NCBI RefSeq assembly: GCF_902706225.1
Contig: NZ_CACSKB010000031.1
Span: 1-49,980, forward strand
DNA: 49,980 nucleotides
Origin: Microbacterium sp. 18062
GTDB lineage: Bacteria > Actinomycetota > Actinomycetes > Actinomycetales > Microbacteriaceae
Direction of reading: 5' to 3'
Shown here: positions 28,093 to 37,200 of the stretch, one piece after another
Layout: every line of letters starts with the position of its first letter
Numbering within the stretch: position 1 is the stretch's first letter
Program-made: the position numbers and the translations under genes
Notes under the pieces: generated by a model
The model's input: only the letters and a program-made list of their open reading frames with translations
Told to the model about the DNA's origin: nothing
Databases searched by the model: none

Positions 28093-28953
<861 letters not shown>

Positions 28954-28977
28954 GCCCGCAGCCGCGCCGCGGAGGCG

Positions 28978-29045
28978 GGAGAATCCCCGCCGTCGTCTTC
29001 CGAGGATGCCGGAATCCCGGCTGTCGTGCATAGGAGATCCCGCCG
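28978..29045. repeat. Degenerate copy of repeat family E
   Basis: GAATCCCCGCCGTCGTCTTC and GGAATCCCGGCTGTCGTGCA recall the right arm of family E twice in direct order; the left arms are missing. It follows the stop of the JetD remnant. Confidence 0.45.
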
Positions 29046-29122
29046 ATCGTCGGCGCCGTGCTCGGCGATCCGGCATCCGTAATCCGGGTGAAACCTCCTG
29101 TCGCTACAGTGATCGCAGCGTT

Positions 29123-29212
29123 CATGTAAACATGGGCCGCGGCGTTCGCGCCGCGGCGGGAAACCGTGAAGTGGCTGCCTCAACCGAACCGGTCGCCCTT
29201 CCGAGGGCGACC
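29123..29212 (+). promoter_or_regulatory. Palindrome and structured leader of the oxygenase gene
   Basis: CATGTAAACATG (29123-29134) is a perfect palindrome and may be an operator. Then CCGCGGCG-TTCG-CGCCGCGG (29137-29156) is a perfect 8-bp stem with a UUCG tetraloop, and GGTCGCCC-TTCCGA-GGGCGACC (29191-29212) is another perfect 8-bp stem, 15 nt before the AAGGAG ribosome site. The 34-nt linker (GAAACCGTGAAGTGGCTGCC in part) is purine-rich and looks conserved-type. I could not match it to a riboswitch class. Confidence 0.55.
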
Positions 29213-29232
29213 ACATCCTTCAAGGAGTTGCC

Positions 29233-30276
29233 ATGACATTCCACGTCCCCACCGTCGACATCACGCCCTATGTGAACGACGGCACGGCCGAGGCCCGAGC
29301 CGAGGTCGCCCGGCAGATCGACGACGCCTGCCGCACGGTCGGCTTCATCCAGATCACCGGACACGCGATCCCGGATGCGGTCATCGACGGCCTCACCGAT
29401 GCGATGGACCGCTTCTTCGCCCTCGACCTCGAGGAGAAGAAGACCTACCGCACCCCGCCGCAGATCAATCGCGGCTACAGCCCGCCGAAGTCCGAGTCGC
29501 TGAGCCTCTCGCTCGGCGTCGAGCAGGCGAGCCGCATGAACGACTTCTTCGAGGCGTTCAACGTCGGCGCGGGCCAGGCTGACTACCCGGACGCCCCCGG
29601 CCTGCCCCAGCCCGACTACGCGGAGAACCTCTGGCCGGCCGTCGAAGGCTTCGAGGCGCAGGTGCAGGCGTATTTCGGCGAGGCGGCACGGGTGGCCCGC
29701 ACGATGACCCGTATCTTCGCCGACGCGCTCGGGCTCGCCCCGGACTTCTTCGAGAGCCGCACCGACCACTCCCTCGACGTCATGCGCATGAACAACTACG
29801 CGCTGCCGCCGGGCACCGACGTCACCCTCGACGGCGACCTCATCGGCATGGGCGAGCACACCGACTACGGCATCGTCACGATCCTCTGGGCCGACCAGGT
29901 GCACGGACTGCAGGTGCTCGGCGCCGACGGATCGTGGAACGACGTGCAACCGGCCGACGGCGCGCTCCTCATCAACCTCGGCGACGTCACCGCACGGTGG
30001 ACGAACGAGCGCTGGATGTCGACGCTCCACCGGGTCAAGCCCCCGGTCATCGACGGCACGATCGAGCGCCGGCGCTCGGCGGCGTTCTTCCACGACGGCA
30101 ACGTCGACGCGCTCATCGAGACGCTGCCCTCGTGCGTGGATGCGGACCATCCCGACCTCTACGAGCCGATCACGGTGGGCGACCACATCCGCGCGAAGCT
30201 CGCCGGCTCGCGCGCCGGCAAGCGCAACGAGCGGGCCGAGCGGGAGTCCGCCCGCGTGCTGGCGAGCCAGCGATGA
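29233..30276 (+). CDS. Isopenicillin N synthase family 2OG/Fe(II) oxygenase
   Basis: 347-residue non-haem iron oxygenase. DIOX_N domain (VPTVDITPYVNDG, CRTVGFIQITGHAIP), then the jelly-roll core with iron ligands His and Asp in GEHTDYGIVTILWAD near residue 209 and His in STLHRV near 266; RRRSAAFFHDGN near 283 supplies the arginine/serine for oxoglutarate. Members in actinobacteria oxidise small metabolites; the substrate is not known. AAGGAG stands 6 nt before ATG 29233. The leader holds two stable hairpins, so expression is probably controlled at RNA level. A hairpin at 30289-30314 may end the transcript. Confidence 0.9.
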   Translation: MTFHVPTVDITPYVNDGTAEARAEVARQIDDACRTVGFIQITGHAIPDAVIDGLTDAMDRFFALDLEEKKTYRTPPQINRGYSPPKSESLSLSLGVEQASRMNDFFEAFNVGAGQADYPDAPGLPQPDYAENLWPAVEGFEAQVQAYFGEAARVARTMTRIFADALGLAPDFFESRTDHSLDVMRMNNYALPPGTDVTLDGDLIGMGEHTDYGIVTILWADQVHGLQVLGADGSWNDVQPADGALLINLGDVTARWTNERWMSTLHRVKPPVIDGTIERRRSAAFFHDGNVDALIETLPSCVDADHPDLYEPITVGDHIRAKLAGSRAGKRNERAERESARVLASQR

Positions 30277-30288
30277 ACGCCGCGACCC

Positions 30289-30314
30289 TCGGGCGCCGGG
30301 CGCCCCCGGCCCGA
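30289..30314 (+). terminator. Possible terminator after the oxygenase gene
   Basis: CTCGGGCGCCGGG and CCGGCCCGAG form an imperfect GC-rich stem with a short loop, 12 nt after the stop codon. No U-run. Confidence 0.4.
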
Positions 30315-30382
30315 GCGGTCGCCCGTCACCGTGCCGGACTGTCAACCCCGCCCGGTCGGCGCGGCGGGGTTCGTACCGTGAA

Positions 30383-31171
30383 CGCATGAGCGTCGACGCG
30401 TCCCCTCGGGACCTCCTCCGCCAGATCTCGGTCGTCGCGGCGACGTGCTTCATGCTCGTCGCGGCGACGGTCGGTGCCGGACTCTGGGGCGGCACCCCGG
30501 TGCAGGAGCTGCAGGACGGGGCGCTGGCGGCTGACGGCTCGTATCTCGCCCCGGCGGGTCCGGCGTTCTCGATCTGGTCCGTGATCTACGCCGGCCTGAT
30601 CGCCTACGCGGTGTGGCAGGCGTTGCCCGCGCGGCGCAGGGATCCGCGGCAGCGGACGCTCGGATGGGGTATCGCGCTGACCGAGGTGCTGAACGGCCTC
30701 TGGCTGGTGGCCGCGCAGTTCACGACTCTTCTGGTCACGGTGCTCGTGATCGCGCTGCTGCTGGCCGTCCTCGGCGTCGTCTTCCGCCGCGTGGTGCGAT
30801 CGTCGGCGGGCGGATGGCTCGAAGCCTCGCTGGTCGACGGCGTCACGGGCCTGCACCTCGGCTGGGTGACGCTCGCGACCGTCGCGAACGTCTCGGCGTG
30901 GTTGACGCAGATCGCCCCCGCGGAGTGGGAGGCGGGGGCCGAGGTCTGGGGCCTCGTGGTGCTGGTCGTCGTCGCGCTCGTCGGGTGCGGCATCGGCTGG
31001 ATCGGCCGCGGCCGGATCGCGCCGGCGCTCGCCCTCGCCTGGGGGCTGTCATGGCTCGCGGTCGGGCGCATCGGCGGCGAGCCGCCGAGCGTCGTGCTCG
31101 GCGTCGCCGCGATCATCGTGGCGGTGCTGATCGTCGCGGTGACGGCGATCAGGCGGCTGCGAACGCGGTAG
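30383..31171 (+). CDS. TspO/MBR-like (tryptophan-rich sensory) membrane protein
   Basis: 262-residue integral membrane protein with seven or so hydrophobic segments. PAGPAFSIWSVIYAGLIAYA and NGLWLVAAQF are the hallmark of the TspO/MBR-related group that is longer than classical five-helix TspO. Such proteins bind tetrapyrroles or cholesterol-like ligands; the function of the long form is not settled. ATG 30383 follows a TACCGT box (30371-30376) by 6 nt, so the transcript is likely leaderless. Its 3' end overlaps the convergent amidotransferase gene by 23 nt. Confidence 0.75.
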   Translation, partial: RMSVDASPRDLLRQISVVAATCFMLVAATVGAGLWGGTPVQELQDGALAADGSYLAPAGPAFSIWSVIYAGLIAYAVWQALPARRRDPRQRTLGWGIALTEVLNGLWLVAAQFTTLLVTVLVIALLLAVLGVVFRRVVRSSAGGWLEASLVDGVTGLHLGWVTLATVANVSAWLTQIAPAEWEAGAEVWGLVVLVVVALVGCGIGWIGRGRIAPALALAWGLSWLAVGRIGGEPPSVVLGVAAIIVAVLIVAVTAIRRLRTR

Positions 31172-31883
31172 CGAAGGAGCGCAGCAGCCCCGCGGGTGCG
31201 TCAACGGATGCGGTGAGCACCCGCTCCGCGACCAGATCGAACTCGGCCGGGTCGAAGTATCCGGCGTCGCGGTAGATCGTCATCCTGGCAGTGAAGTCCC
31301 GCGGCGTCGGCTCGGGATGGAACTGCGTCGCATAGAGGTGTTCCCCCACGCGGTAGGCCTGCACCGGGCAGGCGTCGTTGGTCGCGAGCAGGACGGCGCC
31401 GGAGGGGAGGTCCGCGCTGCCCTCCTTGTGCGCGGTGAACGCGTCGAACCGGTCGGGCAGCACCCGGAAGAGCGGATCGGCGCGCCCCTCGGCGGTGAGC
31501 GCCACGGTGGCGGGGCCCGTGTCCTCGGGCAGGTCGCGGCTGACCCGGCCGCCCAGCATCCGCGTGACGACGCCGATCCCGTAGCAGGTGAACAGCGCGG
31601 CGGTGTGGGATGCGGCGGCCGCGGTGGCGACGCGCTCCAGGTCGGCCTCGAGCCGGCGCTGCACGTCGGACTTGTGCGTCTCGGTGGCGTTGAAGGGGCT
31701 TCCGCCGACGATGAACCCGGCGTAGCGGTCGAGGGCGTCGGCGGGCAGAGGAGCCGAGACGAGATCCCACGCGTGCAGTCGCTGCTCGTCGAGGCCGGTC
31801 GCGGTGCGGAACGAGGCGTACTCGCCGTCGGCGGCATCGCGTTGCGGGCGCACGCACAGATACAGCAGCGGGCGCGGTTCCAT
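31149..31883 (-). CDS. Class I glutamine amidotransferase-like protein
   Basis: 244-residue stand-alone class I amidotransferase, similar to the glutaminase part of GMP synthase. Nucleophile in LFTCYGIGVVTRML near residue 101 and the His-Glu pair in ATQFHPEPTP near residue 195. HKEGSADLPSGAVLLATND is typical of this group, which can hydrolyse glutamine or gamma-glutamyl compounds. TAGACT (plus-strand 31891-31896) is 7 nt before ATG 31883, another leaderless start. Convergent 23-nt overlap with the TspO-like gene; partner synthetase not evident. Confidence 0.87.
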   Translation of the reverse strand: MEPRPLLYLCVRPQRDAADGEYASFRTATGLDEQRLHAWDLVSAPLPADALDRYAGFIVGGSPFNATETHKSDVQRRLEADLERVATAAAASHTAALFTCYGIGVVTRMLGGRVSRDLPEDTGPATVALTAEGRADPLFRVLPDRFDAFTAHKEGSADLPSGAVLLATNDACPVQAYRVGEHLYATQFHPEPTPRDFTARMTIYRDAGYFDPAEFDLVAERVLTASVDAPAGLLRSFATAFAAA

Positions 31884-31981
31884 GCCGAAAAGTCTATGCG
31901 TCGCGGTCTGCAGAGGCACTCCGTCCCCTCCCGCACCCCGGGCGTCTCGATGGGACGCCGGGCACGGCCGCGGCGCGGGCG

Positions 31982-32749
31982 TCAGGTGCGGCTGGAGCGC
32001 GCCGAACGACCCCGCACGATGCCGACGAACGTCTCGACCAGGGGGGTGGTCCGCTCGGCGACCCAGGCGAGAGCGACGCCCGATGCGGGTCCGTCGCGCA
32101 GCGGCCGGTGCTCCACGTCCTTGCGGTGGTGCAGACGCGCGAGCGACATCGGCACGACCACGATGCCGACGCCCGCGGCGACGGTCTCGATCGCGTCCTC
32201 GGTGGTGTCGGGCTGCGCGAACCGCGGCGGGACGGTTCCGGGCACGGCGACGTCGAGCACGTCGTCGGCGGGCACGATGAGCACCTCGCCGGCGAGGTCG
32301 GCGGGGGACAGCTCGTCGGCGACGGTCAGGTGCGAGTCGCGCGCGCACACCACGACCGGAACCTCTTCGTACAGCGGGATGACGTGCAGGTCCGCGGCGG
32401 CCAGCGGCAGGCGCACGATCGCCGCGTCGACGTCTCCCGCGCGGAGCGCCTCGACCTGGGCCGCGACGGTCAGCGCGACGAGCTCGAGCGGATGCCGCGG
32501 CATCCGCTCCTGCCAGGTGTCGATCCACTTCCCGGGGGTCGCCCCCGGCACGGCGCCGAGCCGGAACGGTCCGGGCGGCGGGGAGGCCTCGACGGGCTCG
32601 CGCGCCGTCGTGGGCTTCGCGGAGCGCGCGGATGTCGCGGCGCGGCCCGCGGGCTTGCCGTCACGGGCGGACGGCTTCGCCGAGCGAGCGGGGCCGCCGC
32701 CGGGCCGCCGGCCCGATGCATCCCGGCCCTTGCCGCGCTGTCCGCTCAC
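31982..32749 (-). CDS. LysR-type substrate-binding domain protein lacking a helix-turn-helix
   Basis: 255 residues. The first 60 are basic, Ala/Pro/Gly-rich and probably disordered. From FRLGAVPGATPGKWIDTW to VALAWVAERTTPLVETFVGI the sequence follows the effector-binding domain of LysR regulators (ALRAGDVDAAIVRLPLAAAD, VPVVVCARDSHLTV, ETVAAGVGIVVVPMSLAR). No N-terminal winged helix is present and none is coded in another frame nearby, so it cannot bind DNA as LysR proteins do. GTG 32749 follows TAGCCT (32756-32761) by 6 nt (leaderless). Role unknown. Confidence 0.8.
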   Translation of the reverse strand: MSGQRGKGRDASGRRPGGGPARSAKPSARDGKPAGRAATSARSAKPTTAREPVEASPPPGPFRLGAVPGATPGKWIDTWQERMPRHPLELVALTVAAQVEALRAGDVDAAIVRLPLAAADLHVIPLYEEVPVVVCARDSHLTVADELSPADLAGEVLIVPADDVLDVAVPGTVPPRFAQPDTTEDAIETVAAGVGIVVVPMSLARLHHRKDVEHRPLRDGPASGVALAWVAERTTPLVETFVGIVRGRSARSSRT

Positions 32750-32771
32750 CCCGCCAGGCTAACCCGCCCGT

Positions 32772-33179
32772 TCAGGCGGCGAGGCGCAGTCCGCGCCTGT
32801 CGGTCGCGACCCGTTCGCCGTCGCCGATGGTCTGGTCGTCGCCGATGAGCGATCCTCCGGCGACGCTCGCGCCCTGTCCGATCTGCGTGCGCACGCCGAT
32901 CTGCGCGCCGGCGCCCAACTGCGCCTTGGGCCCGATGTGGGCGTGGGGCGCCACGTGGGCCTTCGGCCCGATGACGACATCGCTCTCGATCCACGCGCCG
33001 CGGCCCACGAAAGCGCCCGCGGCGATCTGCACGCCCGGTTCGATGTACGCCCCGGCCTCGACGAAGGCCGTCGGATGCACCTTCGCGCCGTTGGCGACGA
33101 GGCCACGGCCGTTGACGTGCTTGCGGTACCGCAGCATCTCACCGCGGTCGTTCTCGATGTCGATGTAGTTCTTACCCAC
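32772..33179 (-). CDS. Hexapeptide-repeat (left-handed beta-helix) protein
   Basis: 135 residues made of isoleucine-patch hexapeptides (VHPTAFVEAGAYIEPGVQIA, AGAFVGRGAWIESDVVIGPK, AQIGVRTQIGQGASVAGGSL), the fold of acyl- and acetyltransferases such as LpxA and of gamma-carbonic anhydrases. No catalytic histidine arrangement can be assigned, and it is shorter than most active transferases, so the function is open. The strong ribosome site GGAGGAGGGG precedes GTG 33179. It is 22 bp upstream of the LysR-domain gene in the same direction. Confidence 0.8.
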   Translation of the reverse strand: MGKNYIDIENDRGEMLRYRKHVNGRGLVANGAKVHPTAFVEAGAYIEPGVQIAAGAFVGRGAWIESDVVIGPKAHVAPHAHIGPKAQLGAGAQIGVRTQIGQGASVAGGSLIGDDQTIGDGERVATDRRGLRLAA

Positions 33180-33309
33180 GTTCCCCTCCTCCGGCCCCTT
33201 GCGGGACCGAGCACTGGAATAACCACGCCGCCGCCGGATCCATTCCCGTGAGTGATTCGTCGCCGGTCGTCGATCGGATTCCGGGCGACCGGTGCGCGCG
33301 GGTGAGACC

Positions 33310-33966
33310 ATGGGTGCCGTGATCAGCTCCGAGCAGCACGCGCACACGGCGGCCACCCTCGTGTTCGACAAGAGCACCGCCCACAGCGTTCCCGAGGACG
33401 TCCTCGGCATCCTCACGGGCACCTTCGTGGCCTCCCTCGGACTGTACCTGCTGCAGTCGAGCGGCGCGGTGACCGGCGGCACGGCCGGCGTCGCGCTGCT
33501 CGTCGACTACGCGACCACCTGGCCCTTCTGGCTCATCTTCGCGGTCGTCAACCTGCCGTTCGCCGCTCTCGCCGTCTGGAAGAAGGGATGGAGCTTCACG
33601 GTGCGCACCGCCGTCTCGATCGCGCTCGTCTCGGGTTTCTCGGTCGTGCACCACGCCCTGTTCCGCATCGAGGACCTGCAGCCGGTCTACGGCACCCTCG
33701 CGGGCAACCTGCTCGCCGGGGTGGGGCTGCTGATCCTCTTCCGGCACCGCTCGAGCCTCGGCGGGGTCAACGTCATCGCGCTCGTCATCCAGGAGCGCAC
33801 CGGCTTCCGGGCGGGATGGACCCAGCTGATGGTCGACCTCGTCATCATCCTCTCCGCGCTGCTGGTGATCCCGTGGCCGTCGGTGCTGCTGAGCGCCGGT
33901 GGTGCGGTGCTCCTGAACCTCGTGCTCGCCCTGAACCATCGGCCGGGCCGCTACATCGGGCACTGA
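33310..33966 (+). CDS. YitT family membrane protein
   Basis: 218-residue integral membrane protein with five or six helices. SSGAVTGGTAGVALLVDYAT is the family signature (GG-TAG-A), followed by FWLIFAVVNLPFAAL, then the second half with RHRSSLGGVNVIALVIQE. The C-terminal DUF2179 domain of longer YitT proteins is absent. Transport substrate unknown. ATG 33310 has GGGTGAG just upstream; GTG 33319 is an alternative. It stands alone, followed by palindrome G. Confidence 0.8.
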   Translation: MGAVISSEQHAHTAATLVFDKSTAHSVPEDVLGILTGTFVASLGLYLLQSSGAVTGGTAGVALLVDYATTWPFWLIFAVVNLPFAALAVWKKGWSFTVRTAVSIALVSGFSVVHHALFRIEDLQPVYGTLAGNLLAGVGLLILFRHRSSLGGVNVIALVIQERTGFRAGWTQLMVDLVIILSALLVIPWPSVLLSAGGAVLLNLVLALNHRPGRYIGH

Positions 33967-34016
33967 GCCCCGTCGTCGGAGCCGCCTCCCCTGGCACAGC
34001 GACGCGTACCGGGTTC

Positions 34017-34112
34017 GCGACCCACCCCTGTACGCGTGACCCACCCCCTTCTGCGGGGTGCGTAAGGGGGTGGCTCGGGCGCAAGGGGGTGGTTCGGCGG
34101 AGCCTGGGTCGC
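34017..34112. repeat. Palindromic repeat family G
   Basis: Outer arms GCGACCCACCC (34017-34027) and GGGTCGC (34106-34112); inner arms GACCCACCCCCTT (34038-34050) and AAGGGGGTGGCTC (34064-34076), the latter repeated as AAGGGGGTGGTTC at 34083-34095. It separates the YitT-like gene from the iron locus and may be a terminator. Confidence 0.7.
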
Positions 34113-34154
34113 GCGGAGCCTGGCTCGGGGGCCCGGAAATCTGGGCATGGACTA

Positions 34155-34170
34155 AACATCTGCTGATGTT
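34155..34170. promoter_or_regulatory. Palindrome AACATC-TGCT-GATGTT before the surface locus
   Basis: Perfect 6-4-6 palindrome directly upstream of the DtxR-like box. A shorter form ACATC-T-GATGT occurs at 38494-38504 next to the other DtxR-like box. Shared presence suggests a second regulator acting at both promoters. Confidence 0.55.
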
Positions 34171-34191
34171 AAGGTAAGGGTTACCTATGCT
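34163..34191 (+). promoter_or_regulatory. Promoter with DtxR/IdeR-like iron box, first
   Basis: AGGTAA-GGG-TTACCT (34172-34186) is a perfect palindrome and the 19-bp site 34170-34188 agrees with the DtxR/IdeR consensus at 14 of 19 positions by my count. The -10 box TATGCT (34186-34191) overlaps it and CTGATG (34163-34168) is a weak -35 at 17 bp. Iron-loaded DtxR would block transcription. Confidence 0.75.
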
Positions 34192-34250
34192 ACGGCTGAT
34201 GAATTCTGTACCGTCGTCGTGGCACTCCCGAGAACCCAGAAAGGCATCAC

Positions 34251-37200
34251 ATGCGTGACGACACATCATCGTCCCGCCGTCGCCTCGGTATCGCGATAGC
34301 GGCCGTGACGAGCTTCGGCCTCGTCGCGACCCCCGTCGCGGCATTCGCGGACGAGGGCGACGGCGCCTCCAGCTGGAACGCATCGGTCGAGTCTCTCGAC
34401 ACCGGTGTGACCAGCGGATATCAGCTCGCCTACGACCGGACGGGCCAGCAGGTCTACATCGCCGACGCGCAGTGGCGCGTCGAGCAGAAGGTCATCGGCA
34501 CCCCGGAGAACGAGCCCTTCAGCTGGGAGGGCGTCACCTCGAACTCGCAGACCAGCATGCGCACGACGTTCTCGCCGTACGGCGTGGCCGTCGATCCGGA
34601 TGTGAACGGCGAGGCCGTCGTCGTCACGACGACGGCGCGGCAGCAGGATGCGGAGTACGGCTTCGGCGGCGGTGTCGTCGTCTACAGCGCGTCGCAGGGT
34701 GCGCCGACCGACGCGGACCGGGTGTTCGACTATGCCGATGGCTCTCCGGTGTTCTCGGGGCCGCGTCGCATCGCGGTCAACGACGAGAAGAACCTCGCCT
34801 ACGTCACGAGCCTCGGTGATTCCCGTGGCGCGTCGACGCGCGAGGGCTACATCACGGTGCTGGATCTCACCAAGCGCGGCACCGAGTCGGTCATCGCGCA
34901 GGTGACGGTTCCGGATGCCGCCGGCGCGGTGGGCGTCGCGGTGGACGAGGTGAACGACCTCGTCTATGTCGGCGGCTACGCCGACAACGGCATCGAGACG
35001 CTGTACGTGATCGACGGGGAGAAGATCGACGCCAGCGACCCGACCAGCTTCGCGCTGAACGACGGGGCGATCTCGGCGCTGCCGGCGGTCGTGGGCGGGA
35101 ACGCCCGGCCGACGTACAACGCCGAGCTCGAGAAGGTCTACGTCTCCGCATACGACGACTCGACGATCACGGTCGTCGAGGGCGATGTCGACAGCGACGC
35201 CTACGGCGAGATCGTCAAGGTCATCGACGTGACCACCGGGTCGAGCGCGAGCAACACCGGCACGAACGCGGTGGAGGTCGACGCCGAGCGGGGGCTCCTG
35301 TACTCGGCGAACCTGGACGCGGGCGTGACCGTGTACGACATCGCGAACGACTACGAGCAGCTGTCGTTCACGGCCGAGGACGGCTCGGTCTACGCCGACG
35401 TCCAGACATCGGGACGCGCGGTGAAGCTCGCTGTGAATGAGGCCACCGGGGAGGTCTGGGTCTCCAACTGGGGATCCGCCGGCACCGTCGACGTGATCGA
35501 CCTGGCGTACGAGACCGCCGGTCCTGCTGAGCCGACGATCCTCTCGGCCGACGCGCCGAACGACGTGAACGACCCCAAGGCCACACTCTTCTACCCGTCC
35601 GAGTGGACGGTCGGCGAGCCGCTGGTCATCCGCGGCGAGCGGTGGACGAGCACGAGCGGCGCGGGCGCACGCATCGCCGTCAAGCTCGACGCGAACGGCA
35701 CCAACCCGAACGTCCTGCCGAGCGAGCCGGAGGACGCACCCGACGGCGTATGGCAGATCATCGATGCGAACGCCGACGGCACCTTCGAGGTCGAGATCTC
35801 GCCGTTCCCGACACCCGAGAACTCCTGGACCAGCCCCTCGACGCCCGCGTGGGAGGCGGGGACCACGCACCGCGTGAGCCTCCTCACCGGTTCGCTGGGG
35901 CTGGGCACCGAGCGCGAGTCGGTGGCCCGTGGCCTGACCGTGAACGTCGACCTCGTCGCCGCCGAGGAGCCCTCCGAGGAGGGCTTCTGGAGCGCTACCG
36001 TGACGTCGAAGGACAGTGGCGTGGCCAACGGCTACGAGCTGGCCGAGGCGGGCGGCAAGGTCTACGTCTCCGACGCTCAGTGGTCGACGGCGACGCGTGA
36101 CGCCGAGACCGGTGAGACGACGTTCACGCCGGGGACCGGAAAGATCGTGGTCTTCGACACCGCGACCGGCGAGCTCGAGGCGACCCACGACTTCACGGGG
36201 CTGCGCCGCAACGACGGCACCGCGCACGGAGTCGTGACGACCGAGCCCTCGGGCAAGATCGTCGCCTACGACGCGACGAGCAAGGAACTGACCGCGACGC
36301 ACTCCTTCCTCGACCTCAGCCGCAACGACGGCAGCGGCAAGGAGAGCGAGGGCTTCGCCTGGAGCGCGGACTCCCCGAACTCGCAGTCGTCCATGCGGTC
36401 CACGTTCTCGCCGTATGGCGTGGCGGTGGATCCGGATGTGAACGGCGAGGCGACGATCGTGACGACGACGGCGCGTCAGCGTGATCCGGAGGCGGCGTTC
36501 GGTGGTGGTGTCGTCGTGTACAGCGCGTCGCAGGGCGCGCCGACGGATGCGGATCGCGTGTTCCGGTTCGACGACGGCACGCCGGTGTTCGCGGGGCCGC
36601 GTCGTATCGCGGTGAACGATGCGACGAACCAGGCGTTCGTGACGAACCTGGGCAACTCGCGCGGTTCGGGTCCGGACGGCTACATCACCGTGCTGGATCT
36701 GACCAAGCGTGGTGCGGATTCCGTCGTGGCGCAGATCACGGTTCCGGATGCTGCGGGCTCGGTGGGTGTCGCGGTGGACGAGGCGAACAACCTCATCTAC
36801 GTGGGCGGCTACGCGGACGGCGGCGAGGCCGGGCTGGACGTCGAGACGCTGTATGTCATCGACGGCGACGCGATCGACGGCAGCGACCCGCAGGACCACG
36901 CGTTGAACGACGGCGCGATCACGGCCCTGGATGCGGTGGTGGGCCCGAACGCGCGTCCGACGTTCAGCGAGGGGTTGAAGCGCGTGTACGTCTCGGCGTA
37001 CGACGACAGCGTCATCACGGTCGTCGACGCCGATCCGGCCAGTGGCACGTACGGCACGGTGATCGACTCGATCGAGGTGACCACGGGCTCGAGCGGGAGC
37101 GCGACCGGCACGAACGCGGTGGAGGTGGATGCGGAGCGCGGCCTGCTGTACTCGGCGAACCTCGATGCAGGCGTGACCGTGTACGACATCGCGAACGGGC

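Noticed and set aside
29123..29212. Cobalamin or glnA-type riboswitch before the oxygenase
   Set aside because: Some words resemble parts of these classes but the conserved cores are not present in order.
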